Positions 27,158 through 37,768 of a DNA stretch of 64,000 nt are shown piece after piece. The notes below the pieces were generated by a model that saw only the letters and a program-made list of their open reading frames with translations, did not search any database and was not told the DNA's origin. The position numbers were made by a program, and so were the translations under genes. Positions within the stretch are counted from its first letter, which is position 1. Each line of letters starts with the position of its first letter. Source of the DNA: Thalassospira sp. (GTDB lineage: Bacteria; Pseudomonadota; Alphaproteobacteria; Rhodospirillales; Thalassospiraceae); assembly GCF_030690045.1 (NCBI RefSeq), contig NZ_JAUYHK010000016.1, positions 310,001 to 374,000 on the forward strand, in the 5' to 3' direction.

Positions 27158-30100
27158 GACGTTTCTCCGTCATCGCTTTCTTCGCTGCCCATCCATTCGC
27201 GTTGCCGCGACAGATGCACATAATCGGAATATTTCGGGGCATGATCGGGGTGCGGCACGCTGAGATAAGGTGTTTTTTCATCGGCAAAGGCCGCCGCCAG
27301 CGCCGTGACCCCGGCCACCGCCGCATGGGCCAGATCAGCCGGGGTTTGATTCTTGACCGTGACTTCCTTTATCTCACCGGCCGGGTCGCCGCCCGACAAT
27401 TTCCAGAAGGCAAATGATGCCGGAGGACCGGCAGGGACATTCTCAAATCCACCCTGTTCGGCAATTGCGGCTTCGAGGGGCAATTGCGGGGCAAAACCGT
27501 TGGCGACGTCACTTTGACTGGGTGGGCTGCCGGTTTTGTAATCAATGATCGCAATACCGCCATCGCGCAGCACATCAAGCCGGTCGGCACGGGCAAAAAC
27601 GCGAAAGCCGCCAGTGGTTTCAAGGATACCGTCGCGTTCGGCATAACAGCGGCGGATATGATCGCGCCGGGCCGATTCGGTTTGCACGAACCATTTGGCA
27701 ATGCGTTCAAAACGCGGCCACCAGAACGCCCACAGGCCGGGCCGCGCCATCAGGGGTTCAAACACATCGCGGCCCATTGCAACCAGGCGGTCTTCGGCAT
27801 CGGGCGGCAGGGCATCGGGAAAGGTGGAGACAAACCGGTCCAGCGCATCGTGAATCAGATTGCCATAATCGGCGGCACCGGGGTCTTCATCGACATCGTC
27901 AAGTTTGCGCAGGCGCAAGATATGCCGGGCATAAATCGCATAGGGATCGCGCATCCATGTTTCGATCTGGGTCACCGATAACAGACCGGGCCGGGCCGCA
28001 ACCGGGGGGCGCGGGGCCGGACGGCCAATTTTGCGGCGCATGTGATCGGCAGGTTCATCAAGCTGTTCGGCCAACGCCCGCCACATCGCGGCGTCGGGTT
28101 TTTCCATCGACACACCGGATTTGCGCAACATGTTTTCAATCCGTAACAACCAGCGCGACGGCACGGTTGGCGTGCCTTCGACCCGCAAGGCGCGGGTCAT
28201 CACCACATCGGGCGCACAAAACAATTGTTGAAAATCATGGGCCGATTGGCCGACGCGGTGTTCGGGGGCCGGCAGGCCGAATTTGTGGCGCATCGGGCGG
28301 CTCATCCACGGATCGGCCCCGGCATCGGGCGGCCAGACGCCTTCATTCAGGCCGCCCAGAATGGTCAGATCGGCCTGTTGCATCTGGGCTTCGACCGCGC
28401 CCCAGATAAACAGGCGCGGATGTTTGCCAAATTTGGGCCGCACCGCCCGATCCGCCATCAGGGCATCAAGGAACGCGCCATAGCGATTGCCCGGCAACGG
28501 GCCGAAATCGGGCAAGGCTTGCAGCAATTCATAGACGAAATCGGCCAGTGCCTCGCCCGCTTCGCCGCGCCACAAACGGTCTGCACCGTTTTGGTCGAGA
28601 CCATTCGCATCCATCCCGGCGGCCAGCATTTCGGCACTTCGTACATGGGTGCGCAATATCTCGACCGGCGGGCAGGCCCCGTTCTCCATCAAGGTAACCA
28701 GCGGCATCAGCGCCGCCTCAACCCGTGCGATCAGATCCGTCAGACGGCCATGATCATCGCGCAGCCGCGCAATCCGTGCGGGTGCGCCATCGCCGCCGTT
28801 TTTTTCGATGCGGGCGATTTCCGTCGCGCACCAGCTATCCAAAGTGGTTTGCAGCCCATTCAGCCCCGCCGCCGGACGCGCCCCACGCAACACCCGCAGT
28901 TCCAGAAGCCGGATCAGGACCCGGAACTGTTCGGGCGGCAGACCGGCGGCACAAAGCGGATGTTTGAGCAATTCCAGCAAGGGGACGGGCGCAAATTCTT
29001 CCTGTACGGCGCGGACCAGCAGGCGGACATAAATTGCCGGGGCGGTATCGTGCAACGGGACACCGGCGGAATCATCCACCTCGATCTGCCAGCGGCGCAA
29101 TTCGGTTGCCACCCGGCGCGCCAGACCGCGATCGGGCGTGACCAGCGCACAGGTTTTTTGCGGGTCCTGCAAGGCATCGCGCATCATTACCGCAATCGTT
29201 GCGGCTTCTTCGCGCGCCCCGGAACAATCGATCCGCAAGACGCCGTCCATGACATCGGGGCCGAAATCCGCCACATATCGCCATTGATCGGTGGTTTTGG
29301 CCGGGCGCAGGGCTTCGCGGGCCAGACGGCGACGTTCGAGGCGGGCGGCATCGGTGATGCCATCGCCCCATTGCCCCACATCATCGGCCCCCCGGCCCAG
29401 ATGGCGCAGGGTTTTCGCCAGCAAATGTTGCGGATGGGTGGCATCATCGCCAATCGCCTGCCAGTCATCGGCCGACAGATCATTCATCAGGCCGGGCAAC
29501 ACCACCCGCCCTTGCGGCAAGGCCAGAACCGCTTTCATCAAATCACGCAGGGCGGGAAACGGCCCGGTTGATCCGGCGACAATCACCGGATGGGCGGGCG
29601 GGTTTTGCTGCCACATATCGATCTGGGCGGCGATCAGGGCATTGCGCCGGGCGGCGCGGTCCGACATTTGCTGTGCTGCCAGAATATCGGGCCAGTGTTG
29701 GGTCAGGATTTGCAGAAAATCGAGGGTCAGTTGCCAGTGTTGCGAAAATTCGGCCGGAACCAAGCCTTTTAAATCCTCGAACCGGCAATTTTCGGTTTGC
29801 ACCTGATCAAGAAACCGGGCCAGTTCCCCGGCCAGACGCGCCGCCTGATCCGCGCCCGGCCTGTCGCCCTTGTGGTCGGGGCGGGCCATGATCATGCGGG
29901 TCAGCAACAATTTGCGCTGCAAATCGGCAATGGCGGGCGGCAGGTCGATTTCCGGCGCATCGGTTTGCCCCGCCGCCTGTCCCCCTGCCTGTCCCGGTGT
30001 GCCCAGAACCGTCAATTCATCCTCATCGGCCTCGCCCATGGCGCGGATGGTCGGCAGCAGCGTGACCTTGCCCGCCGATTGCCGCAAAAACGCATCGCGC

Positions 30101-30246
30101 AGGACCTTGCAAGACCGGTGATTGGGCACCAGAATCACATAATCGCTCAGCAACAGGGGATTATCCGCCGTTTCGGCCAATAAATGGCGGGCGATCAGAT
30201 CGGCAAAGGGCAGGCCCGGTGCGATGGAATAGAGAGTGCCGGTCAT
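27154..30246 (-). CDS. addB: Double-strand break repair protein AddB
   Basis: 1030 aa; LSVTQIETWMRDPYAIYARHILRLR...IIDYKTGSPPSQSDVANGFAPQLPLEAA; 4-nt overlap with addA. Confidence 0.92.
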   Translation of the reverse strand: MTGTLYSIAPGLPFADLIARHLLAETADNPLLLSDYVILVPNHRSCKVLRDAFLRQSAGKVTLLPTIRAMGEADEDELTVLGTPGQAGGQAAGQTDAPEIDLPPAIADLQRKLLLTRMIMARPDHKGDRPGADQAARLAGELARFLDQVQTENCRFEDLKGLVPAEFSQHWQLTLDFLQILTQHWPDILAAQQMSDRAARRNALIAAQIDMWQQNPPAHPVIVAGSTGPFPALRDLMKAVLALPQGRVVLPGLMNDLSADDWQAIGDDATHPQHLLAKTLRHLGRGADDVGQWGDGITDAARLERRRLAREALRPAKTTDQWRYVADFGPDVMDGVLRIDCSGAREEAATIAVMMRDALQDPQKTCALVTPDRGLARRVATELRRWQIEVDDSAGVPLHDTAPAIYVRLLVRAVQEEFAPVPLLELLKHPLCAAGLPPEQFRVLIRLLELRVLRGARPAAGLNGLQTTLDSWCATEIARIEKNGGDGAPARIARLRDDHGRLTDLIARVEAALMPLVTLMENGACPPVEILRTHVRSAEMLAAGMDANGLDQNGADRLWRGEAGEALADFVYELLQALPDFGPLPGNRYGAFLDALMADRAVRPKFGKHPRLFIWGAVEAQMQQADLTILGGLNEGVWPPDAGADPWMSRPMRHKFGLPAPEHRVGQSAHDFQQLFCAPDVVMTRALRVEGTPTVPSRWLLRIENMLRKSGVSMEKPDAAMWRALAEQLDEPADHMRRKIGRPAPRPPVAARPGLLSVTQIETWMRDPYAIYARHILRLRKLDDVDEDPGAADYGNLIHDALDRFVSTFPDALPPDAEDRLVAMGRDVFEPLMARPGLWAFWWPRFERIAKWFVQTESARRDHIRRCYAERDGILETTGGFRVFARADRLDVLRDGGIAIIDYKTGSPPSQSDVANGFAPQLPLEAAIAEQGGFENVPAGPPASFAFWKLSGGDPAGEIKEVTVKNQTPADLAHAAVAGVTALAAAFADEKTPYLSVPHPDHAPKYSDYVHLSRQREWMGSEESDDGETS

Positions 30247-30971
30247 CCCGCCCCCTCCGTCGCGTTCAGTTTTTCTTCTGCCGCAGTCAGGGCATCGGGT
30301 GTGCCGATATGGAACCAGCCCCCGTCATGCACCAGCCCGTAACACCGCCCCGATTTCAGGGCGCGGTCATAAATCACATTCAACGAAAACGCCCCGGCGG
30401 GGCTATCGTCAAACAGATGCGGGGCCAGAATTTGCACCCCGGTAAAAAAATACGGTGCCGCCGGGGCATCGCCGCGCCGTTTCAACCGGCCATCAACCTG
30501 CCAGAAAAAATCCCCGGCCCCGTCATAGCCAAATGCGCCCTGCACCGGATAAATCGCCAACAGGGCATCCATATGATCGGGATCAAAGGCATCGATCATG
30601 CGGTCAAACAACGCATCCCGGCCTTCGGTCCAGTACACATCGGCATTGGCGATCAGAATGGCGTCCTGATCGAGCAAAGGCAGGGCGTTTTTGACCCCGC
30701 CGCCGGTTTCCAGCAATTCCACCTCGGGCGACGTGATAATCTGCGGCTGTGCGCGTTTTGCCACATGATCGACAATCATATCGCCCATGTAATGACTATT
30801 GACCACCACCCGATTGATCCCGGCATCTTGCAGGCGGTCCAGAACATGGTCCAGCATCGGACGCCCGCGCACCGGCACAAGCGGCTTGGGCAGATGATCG
30901 GTGATCGGGCGCATCCGCTTGCCCAGTCCGGCGGCCAGAACCATCGCCTGGGCGCGATCTGTTATCGTCAT
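30243..30971 (-). CDS. murU: Nucleotidyltransferase, MurU-like (N-acetylmuramate-1-P uridylyltransferase)
   Basis: AMVLAAGLGKRMRPITDHLPKPLVPVRGRPMLDHVLDRL; next to an AmgK-like kinase. Confidence 0.8.
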   Translation of the reverse strand: MTITDRAQAMVLAAGLGKRMRPITDHLPKPLVPVRGRPMLDHVLDRLQDAGINRVVVNSHYMGDMIVDHVAKRAQPQIITSPEVELLETGGGVKNALPLLDQDAILIANADVYWTEGRDALFDRMIDAFDPDHMDALLAIYPVQGAFGYDGAGDFFWQVDGRLKRRGDAPAAPYFFTGVQILAPHLFDDSPAGAFSLNVIYDRALKSGRCYGLVHDGGWFHIGTPDALTAAEEKLNATEGAG

Positions 30972-32083
30972 TCGGGGCCTCCGCCAGAAAGGGATGGGGT
31001 ATGATCCGGGATATGCGGGATTTGACGGGCGTCAGGTGGAATATGAAGATCCACCCAATCCTGCAAGGCCGGAAGATGAACATCCGCCCCGCGCAGGATC
31101 AAATCCCATGCCTGCGGCACGAAATTTAAATAACGCCGTTTGCCGGTTTCCCGCGCCAGCCAGCCAAACCGCCCCAAAATGCGAAAATTGCGCACCATGC
31201 CACAGGCAATATAAGCCATATCGAAACCGGAACGATCCATGTCCGGGAAGGCCGCCACATACCGGTCTACCATCGCGGTTTCAAGACCGGCCCCGATATC
31301 ATGGCGCACATCGCGCAGCAACGACACCAGATCATAGGGACGCGGCGCAATTGCGGCATCCTGAAAATCAATGATGCCACAGGCCACATCGCCATCATCG
31401 GTATCGACCAGCATCAGATTATCCACATGATAATCGCGATGAATCACGACTTCGCCCGCCTGCCAACATAATGGCAGAACCGACGCCAGAAGGGCATCGA
31501 GCCCGGCAATCGCCTGTTGGCGCTTTGTGTCATCGGTAATCACCAGGGGCAGGTAATCACGGGTAAAACTGGCAATCTGGCGGCGGAAATTTTCCGGACC
31601 ATAGGTCACCAGTTCGGGCCTGCGCCACAGATGTTCGGGTTGGCGGTGCAGATCAATCAACGCATCCACCGCCTGCACATACAGGGCCGGGGTGCTGATT
31701 TCGCCGATTTCCAGCGCCCGGGTAAAGGTCAGATCGCCAAAATCCTCGATCAACATCAGGCCCGTCGCCCCGTCATGGGCGATAATTTCCGGCACCCGCC
31801 AGCCGCAACCGGCAAACAGGGCGGTTGTCATCACCACCGGCGCAAGGGATGCGGCCCGTTCGGGCCGATCCGACACACCATGCGGGTCAATCGACACGGC
31901 ATCGGGTGGATAATCCATCAACAGAATGCTTTGACCATCCCGCAACAACCGGAAATACCGCCGGGCCGAGGCATCATCCACCAGCTTTTCACGCCGTGCA
32001 TCGCCCCAGCCATGCCGGGCCAGAAAAGCCGCAATTTCGCGTTCGCGCCGGATCTGTGCCTGCGTCTGTGACTGTTTCCCCAT
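30968..32083 (-). CDS. amgK: Aminoglycoside phosphotransferase-family kinase, AmgK-like
   Basis: VIHRDYHVDNLMLVDTDDGDVACGIIDFQDAAIAPRPYDLVSLLRD; start MGKQSQTQ at 32083 favoured. Confidence 0.78.
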   Translation of the reverse strand: MGKQSQTQAQIRREREIAAFLARHGWGDARREKLVDDASARRYFRLLRDGQSILLMDYPPDAVSIDPHGVSDRPERAASLAPVVMTTALFAGCGWRVPEIIAHDGATGLMLIEDFGDLTFTRALEIGEISTPALYVQAVDALIDLHRQPEHLWRRPELVTYGPENFRRQIASFTRDYLPLVITDDTKRQQAIAGLDALLASVLPLCWQAGEVVIHRDYHVDNLMLVDTDDGDVACGIIDFQDAAIAPRPYDLVSLLRDVRHDIGAGLETAMVDRYVAAFPDMDRSGFDMAYIACGMVRNFRILGRFGWLARETGKRRYLNFVPQAWDLILRGADVHLPALQDWVDLHIPPDARQIPHIPDHTPSLSGGGPE

Positions 32084-32088
32084 GCTGT

Positions 32089-32559
32089 TCACAACGGCCC
32101 CGCCATTTTCGCCAGCCGCGCCTGCCATCCCGCCCCCGACGGCGACAGGCGAATGCGCCGCGCATCGTGGGTCGGACCGGGTTCGATATGAATATCGAGA
32201 TGATCCTTGGGGGTGAGATATCCCAGACGGTCGGGCCATTCGATCAGACTGACCGCATCGTGAAAGGCATCCTCGATATCAAGTTCCAGCGTTTCTTCGG
32301 GGTCGGACAGCCGATACAGGTCAAAATGCCAGACCGGCAGCGGGTCCAGTTCGTAAATCTGGACCAGTGTAAAGGTCGGGCTGGGGACTTCTTCATCCGG
32401 GTTCCCGGCAAGGGCACGGATATAGGCGCGGCAAAAGGCACTTTTGCCCATGCCCAGCGTGCCATGCAGCAAAATCACATCCCCGGCCTGCGCCATGGTG
32501 GCCAGTTTTGCCGCGAGGGCTTCGGTGCCGTCCTGATTGGCAATATCGACTGTCTTTTC
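32089..32559 (-). CDS. tsaE: tRNA t6A biosynthesis ATPase TsaE
   Basis: VILLHGTLGMGKSAFCRAYIRAL...VPSPTFTLVQIYELDPLPVWHFDLYRL; start MEKTVDIAN at 32559. Confidence 0.9.
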   Translation of the reverse strand, partial: EKTVDIANQDGTEALAAKLATMAQAGDVILLHGTLGMGKSAFCRAYIRALAGNPDEEVPSPTFTLVQIYELDPLPVWHFDLYRLSDPEETLELDIEDAFHDAVSLIEWPDRLGYLTPKDHLDIHIEPGPTHDARRIRLSPSGAGWQARLAKMAGPL

Positions 32560-32720
32560 CATTTCTGCCCGTCTGATCGCGTCGGTCCAGTGTTTCTTGT
32601 AGGGGGTCGCCCCCCGTCTTCGCAAGGTTTTGGTCACACCGGACATTGCGATTATGGGGGTGAAATGTTATTTCGCCCAAGGTAGATTAATCGCCTGTAT
32701 CAGATTGGGATGAAAACAAA

Positions 32721-33755
32721 ATGTCAGATCCGCAAAACAACCCGGTTCACCGCACCGACATTGCCATCATTGGCGCAGGGCCAACCGGGCTTTTTGCCGT
32801 ATTTGAAGCCGGGCTTCTGGGCCTGAAAGCCCATGTCGTGGATGCACTTGATATGGTCGGCGGCCAGTGCGCGGCCCTTTACCCGGAAAAACCGATTTTC
32901 GACATCCCCGCCCACCCGCAAATTGCCGGGCAGGATCTGATTGACCAGCTTGCCAAACAGGCCGCCCCGTTCGAGCCGACTTATCATCTGGGTCAACAGG
33001 TGACGAAACTTGAAAAACGGGCCGATGGCCGTTTTATGCTTGAAACCTCGGTCGGCACGGTGATTGATGCCGGTGCCGTCATCATCGCGGCCGGATGCGG
33101 GGCATTTGGTCCCAACAAACCGCCGATGGAAGGGCTTGAGGATTACGAAGGTTCCGGCGGGGTGCAATATTATGTCAAACGCCGGGTCGATTTCGCGGGC
33201 AAAAAAGTCGTGATCGCCGGGGGCGGTGATTCCGCCGTTGACTGGGCGCTGAGCCTGCATGATATCGCCGAAAAGGTGATGGTGGTGCATCGTCGCCCGA
33301 AATTCCGCGCTGCCCCGGACAGCATCGCCAAGCTTGAAGCCCTTGCCGCCGCAGGCAAGATCGAGATGGTTATTCCCTATCAGTTGCACAGCCTGAAGGG
33401 CGAGAATGGCAAACTGTCCCATGTGGTGGTGGCGACGCTCAAGGGCGAGGAACTGGCGCTTGAGGCCGATCATTTGCTGCCGTTCTTTGGTCTTGCCATG
33501 GAACTGGGTCCGATTGCCGATTGGGGCCTTGACCTTGATCGCAGCCATATCGGCGTGACCCAGGCGACGATGGCAACATCGGTGCCGGGCATTTTTGCGA
33601 TTGGCGATATCGCGACCTATGACCACAAACTCAAACTGATCCTGTCGGGCTTTGCCGAGGGCGCCAGCGCCGTACATGCCGCGCGCAGCTATCTGTTCCC
33701 GGACAAGGAATTCCATTTTGAATATTCCACCACCACCGGCGTTCCGGCGGAATAA
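32721..33755 (+). CDS. NAD(P)/FAD-dependent oxidoreductase, thioredoxin-reductase-like ferredoxin-NADP+ reductase
   Basis: 344 aa; DIAIIGAGPTGLFAVFEAGLLGLKAHVVDALDMVGGQCAALYPEKPIFDIPAHP. Confidence 0.88.
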   Translation: MSDPQNNPVHRTDIAIIGAGPTGLFAVFEAGLLGLKAHVVDALDMVGGQCAALYPEKPIFDIPAHPQIAGQDLIDQLAKQAAPFEPTYHLGQQVTKLEKRADGRFMLETSVGTVIDAGAVIIAAGCGAFGPNKPPMEGLEDYEGSGGVQYYVKRRVDFAGKKVVIAGGGDSAVDWALSLHDIAEKVMVVHRRPKFRAAPDSIAKLEALAAAGKIEMVIPYQLHSLKGENGKLSHVVVATLKGEELALEADHLLPFFGLAMELGPIADWGLDLDRSHIGVTQATMATSVPGIFAIGDIATYDHKLKLILSGFAEGASAVHAARSYLFPDKEFHFEYSTTTGVPAE

Positions 33756-33781
33756 TCCGGCCCCATACAAGGAGGCGCACC

Positions 33782-34195
33782 ATGACCGACACGGCCCCAA
33801 CCCATTCCGGCGGATGCCTGTGCGGCGCGGTGCGCTTTGTCGTTGCCGGTGAACCGGTCAGCGGCAATCATTGCCATTGCGTAATGTGTCGCAAGGATAG
33901 CGGATCGGGCGTTTCAACCTTTGTCACCTTTGCGACCGCAACCCTGAAATGGACCGGCGACACCCCGGCGGAATATGAAAGTTCGCCCAACTGTTTTCGA
34001 GGTTTTTGCCCGAAATGTGGGTCCAGCCTGACCTGGCGGCATGGCGATTATGCGGATTTTCTGGATTTCCGGCTGGGCAGTTTTGACGACCCGGCACCGT
34101 TCAGGGCGCAAAAACATCTGTGGATGACAAGCGCCCTGCCTGCATTTTCAGGCATTGATCCCGATATTGCGCATTTTGATCAGAGCAGCATATAA
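33782..34195 (+). CDS. GFA family (Gfa-like CENP-V/GFA domain) protein
   Basis: SGGCLCGAVRFVVAGEPVSGNHCHCVMCRKDSGSG...FCPKCGSSLTWR. Confidence 0.9.
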   Translation: MTDTAPTHSGGCLCGAVRFVVAGEPVSGNHCHCVMCRKDSGSGVSTFVTFATATLKWTGDTPAEYESSPNCFRGFCPKCGSSLTWRHGDYADFLDFRLGSFDDPAPFRAQKHLWMTSALPAFSGIDPDIAHFDQSSI

Positions 34196-34220
34196 ATCAT
34201 ATTCTGTGACAAACATTGAC

Positions 34221-34288
34221 GATATGCCCCATAGACAGTAAGTGTTGCGAACATTTTAAGAACAAAATTTCGCAAAGCTGGGCATATC
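34221..34288. repeat. Nested inverted repeat upstream of AbiEii-like gene
   Basis: Outer arms GATATGCCC (34221-34229) / GGGCATATC (34280-34288); inner TTGCGAA-C-ATTTT-AAGAAC-AAAAT-TTCGCAA (34245-34275). Confidence 0.8.
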
Positions 34289-34352
34289 ATCGTGACAATA
34301 ACGCAATCAGACTGTCTTTTACAGAGCACCCTGCTTTGTCCGGACGTGTGAT

Positions 34353-35117
34353 GTGACAGGTCCGTCCCTTCATTCTCATCACACCAGGATTCATTATATC
34401 CTGTCTTGCTTGCGCGAAGATTTTTTCGCTGATAACGGCATTTTATTTTGCGGCGGCACCATGCTGACATTAACGCATGGGGAATATCGCCGGGCAGATG
34501 ATATTGATTTTGCACCAAACCCGGCACAAGGCGGATATCGGTTATTGCGCAACCTGATAAGGTCCGATGCATCGGTCCTGTTTAAAAAACTGCCGCCCGA
34601 TATCACCCTTTCCGAAGCCCGCTACAATCAATATGGCATCAAATTCGAGGTTCAGACAGGGGAAGCCTCCGACCTGGCAAACATCCCCATCACGTTCGAG
34701 ATTTTTCTGGAAACACGGCTGGCGGCCCCCGGGAAACCGGCTTTTTATCCGAATATTCCCGTGCCGTGCCTCAATGACAATGATCTGGCGGTTCAAAAAC
34801 TGCTGGTCAATACCGATCAGGGCGCAGATACCGCCCTCGACAATCGGGATGTTTATGATCTGGCCATACTGGCGACCACCGGCCAATGCGATATGAAGCA
34901 GGCCATTGTCACGGCAAACAAAACATATGATGTCGAAAAGTCACTCGACTATGCCCTGTCGCGGACCGAGGACATCACCCTGCGCACCGCAAATTTTCAC
35001 AATCTTGCGATTGAACCTGCCTTTTGGGGCAGACTGGAAGACGGCATGGACTGCCTTCGGGCGCATCGGGGCATGATGCCGTTATCATTACGAATTGGAA
35101 ACGATATGCCCGCCTGA
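34353..35117 (+). CDS. AbiEii/AbiGii-like nucleotidyltransferase
   Basis: ILFCGGTMLTLTHGEYRRADDIDFAPN (GG(T)...DDxDF NTase motif), LAVQKLLVNTDQGADTALDNRDVYDLAIL. Confidence 0.6.
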   Translation: MTGPSLHSHHTRIHYILSCLREDFFADNGILFCGGTMLTLTHGEYRRADDIDFAPNPAQGGYRLLRNLIRSDASVLFKKLPPDITLSEARYNQYGIKFEVQTGEASDLANIPITFEIFLETRLAAPGKPAFYPNIPVPCLNDNDLAVQKLLVNTDQGADTALDNRDVYDLAILATTGQCDMKQAIVTANKTYDVEKSLDYALSRTEDITLRTANFHNLAIEPAFWGRLEDGMDCLRAHRGMMPLSLRIGNDMPA

Positions 35118-35141
35118 TGAGACGGGCGCAAAATGCGGCTT

Positions 35142-35603
35142 TCAGCCAAGCATGACCCCAAGATATTTTGCCAGTACATCGACAATCATGCCGTGATCTT
35201 CGGCCGAGGCCAGCCCCGAGACCGTGATTGCCGCAATCACACCTGCCCCGGTGACCCGGACGGGGAAACTGCCGCCATGATCGGCATAATCAGCAAAATC
35301 AAGCCCGTGATCGGCCAGATTTTTACCCTTGGCCCGCAGGATTTCCCCAAACAGCATGGAGGATTGATGGGTGTGCAGCGCCAGATTGCTTTTGCGCCGC
35401 GCCCAATGATCATTGGCCGGAACAGCACCTGGCAAGGCGGCATGAAACAGGGTGCGATCCGCCGTGCGGATATTGATCACCACCGGGGCCTGTTTTGCCT
35501 GTGCCGCCGCAACCAGTTCACACCCCACCTGCCATGCGGTTTCTTCGGTGAAGGACGTAAAAACCAGAACGTCTTCATGGTGCTTTAGCAGATCAATATC
35601 CAA
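35142..35603 (-). CDS. UPF0303 / heme-degrading-domain (GlcG-like) protein
   Basis: 153 aa; HHEDVLVFTSFTEETAWQVGCELVAAAQ..., FADYADHGGSFPVRVTGAGVIAAITVSGLASAEDH. Confidence 0.82.
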   Translation of the reverse strand: MDIDLLKHHEDVLVFTSFTEETAWQVGCELVAAAQAKQAPVVINIRTADRTLFHAALPGAVPANDHWARRKSNLALHTHQSSMLFGEILRAKGKNLADHGLDFADYADHGGSFPVRVTGAGVIAAITVSGLASAEDHGMIVDVLAKYLGVMLG

Positions 35604-35620
35604 AAGTCCCTCCTGTCATC

Positions 35621-35657
35621 AAAAAGGCCGCATTCCCAAGGAATACGGCCTTTTTTC
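35621..35657. terminator. Hairpin terminator between lepA and UPF0303 gene
   Basis: AAAAAGGCCGCATTC-CCAAG-GAATACGGCCTTTTTTC. Confidence 0.75.
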
Positions 35658-35675
35658 AGGATCGCCAAACGGCAA

Positions 35676-37481
35676 TTATTTGTCTTCGCCCATTTTAAGG
35701 GCATTGATAAAGGCCGATTGCGGAATTTCGACGCGGCCAAACTGGCGCATTTTCTTTTTACCGGCCTTTTGTTTGTCCAGAAGCTTACGCTTGCGCGAGA
35801 TATCGCCGCCATAACATTTGGCGGTCACGTCCTTGCGCATCGCCGAAACGGTTTCGCGGGCAATCACCTTGCCGCCAATTGCCGCCTGAATGGCAACGCG
35901 GAACAATTGCCGGGGGATCAGGTCTTTCAGACGGCCGCAAATTGCCCGGCCGCGTGTTTCGGCCTGTCCGCGATGGACCATCAGGGCAAGGGCATCGACC
36001 GGTTCTTCATTGACCAAAATCGATACCTTGACTAGATCGCTTTCATCATAGCCCGCCAGTTCGTAGTCAAAGCTGGCATAGCCTCGCGAAATGGATTTGA
36101 GGCGGTCGTAAAAATCAAATACCACTTCGTTGAGCGGCAATTTATACACCACCATCGCCCGGTTGCCGACATAGGTCAGGTCAAGCTGCACGCCACGACG
36201 TTCGGTGCACAGGGTCAAAATCCCGCCCAGATAATCATCGGGCACCATGATCGATGCTTTGATCCACGGCTCTTCAATCGCCTTGATCTTGGTGACATCG
36301 GGGAAATCTGCCGGATTATGCAGCATCATTTCGGTGCCGTTATTCAGAAGAATCCGGTACGACACCGATGGCGCGGTCGTGATCAGGTCCAGTTCGTATT
36401 CACGTTCCAGACGTTCCTGGATGATTTCCAGATGCAAAAGACCCAGAAACCCACACCGGAAGCCAAGGCCCAGTGCGGTTGAATTTTCCGGTTCAAACTG
36501 GAACGAGGCATCATTGAGATGCAGCTTTTCCAGCGCATCGCGCAGCGTGTCATATTCGCTGGTATCGACCGGGAAAATGCCGCAGAACACCACCGGGATC
36601 GACGGTTTGAAACCTGCCAGCGGCTTGTCGCACTGACGTTTTTCCTCGGTGATCGTGTCGCCGACTTCGCATTCGGCAACTGTTTTCATGCCGCAATTGA
36701 TAAAGCCGATTTCGCCCGGCCCCATCTGATCAAGTGCCAGCGGTTTGGGCGTAAATACCCCGACCCGTTCAATGGTATGGGTTACCTTGGCATTCATGAA
36801 ACGGACCTTCTGGCCCTTTTTCAGCGTGCCTTCCTTGACCCGGACCAGAATCATCACGCCCAGATAGGAATCATACCAGCTATCGACCAGCAACACCTGA
36901 AGCGGCGCCGTCGCATCCCCGACGGGGGCAGGCAAACGATGTACCAGTGCCTCAAGAACATCGGGAATGCCAAGGCCGGTCTTGGCCGAAATCATCAGCG
37001 CGTCCGAGGCATCAATGCCAATCACTTCTTCGATCTGTGCCTTGACCTGATCGGGTTCGGCGGCAGGCAAATCGACCTTGTTCAGGACCGGGACGATTTC
37101 GTGATTGTTTTCAATCGCCTGATAGACGTTGGCCAATGTCTGGGCTTCGACCCCCTGGGCGGCATCCACAACCAGAAGCGATCCTTCGCAGGCCGCCAGC
37201 GAGCGCGAGACTTCATAGGCGAAGTCCACATGGCCCGGCGTATCCATCAGGTTCAGCGTATATTCCTCGCCATTTTTGGCGACATATTTCAGGCGTACCG
37301 CCTGCGACTTGATGGTAATGCCGCGTTCGCGCTCGATATCCATCGAGTCGAGGACCTGTTCGGACATTTCGCGGTCGGTCAGACCACCGGTCACTTGAAT
37401 CAGGCGATCCGCAAGCGTGGATTTGCCGTGATCGATATGGGCGATGATCGAGAAATTTCGGATATGTTTAAGATCGGTCAT
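35676..37481 (-). CDS. lepA: Elongation factor 4 (LepA)
   Basis: 601 aa; [27 protein letters not shown]-terminal [41 protein letters not shown]. Confidence 0.97.
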   Translation of the reverse strand: MTDLKHIRNFSIIAHIDHGKSTLADRLIQVTGGLTDREMSEQVLDSMDIERERGITIKSQAVRLKYVAKNGEEYTLNLMDTPGHVDFAYEVSRSLAACEGSLLVVDAAQGVEAQTLANVYQAIENNHEIVPVLNKVDLPAAEPDQVKAQIEEVIGIDASDALMISAKTGLGIPDVLEALVHRLPAPVGDATAPLQVLLVDSWYDSYLGVMILVRVKEGTLKKGQKVRFMNAKVTHTIERVGVFTPKPLALDQMGPGEIGFINCGMKTVAECEVGDTITEEKRQCDKPLAGFKPSIPVVFCGIFPVDTSEYDTLRDALEKLHLNDASFQFEPENSTALGLGFRCGFLGLLHLEIIQERLEREYELDLITTAPSVSYRILLNNGTEMMLHNPADFPDVTKIKAIEEPWIKASIMVPDDYLGGILTLCTERRGVQLDLTYVGNRAMVVYKLPLNEVVFDFYDRLKSISRGYASFDYELAGYDESDLVKVSILVNEEPVDALALMVHRGQAETRGRAICGRLKDLIPRQLFRVAIQAAIGGKVIARETVSAMRKDVTAKCYGGDISRKRKLLDKQKAGKKKMRQFGRVEIPQSAFINALKMGEDK

Positions 37482-37768
37482 GACCTGCTTCTAGCATTCG
37501 ACATTCGGGATATCCAGCCCCGGTCCGACGGAATGAACCGCTTTTGACCCGTCTTGCGTCGGCGCACCCTGTTCGGGCAGCGACAGCAAGATCAAATCCG
37601 GTCATAACCTGTATCGGCTGACCAACGACAATTCCGTAAAACCGGGCGGCTCGTCAATAACAGGATAAAACGACAAAGTGCAATCGCGCTTTACGCCATG
37701 TGCGGGTTTATTTAGGCTTTTGCCGATGATCCGTATAGAGGAAATCGACAGGAAAGTTCCAATCAAAG

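Noticed and set aside
28225-29571. 448-aa plus-strand ORF opposite addB
   Set aside because: AddB motifs and ATGA-overlap operon structure on the minus strand; the plus ORF is a shadow.
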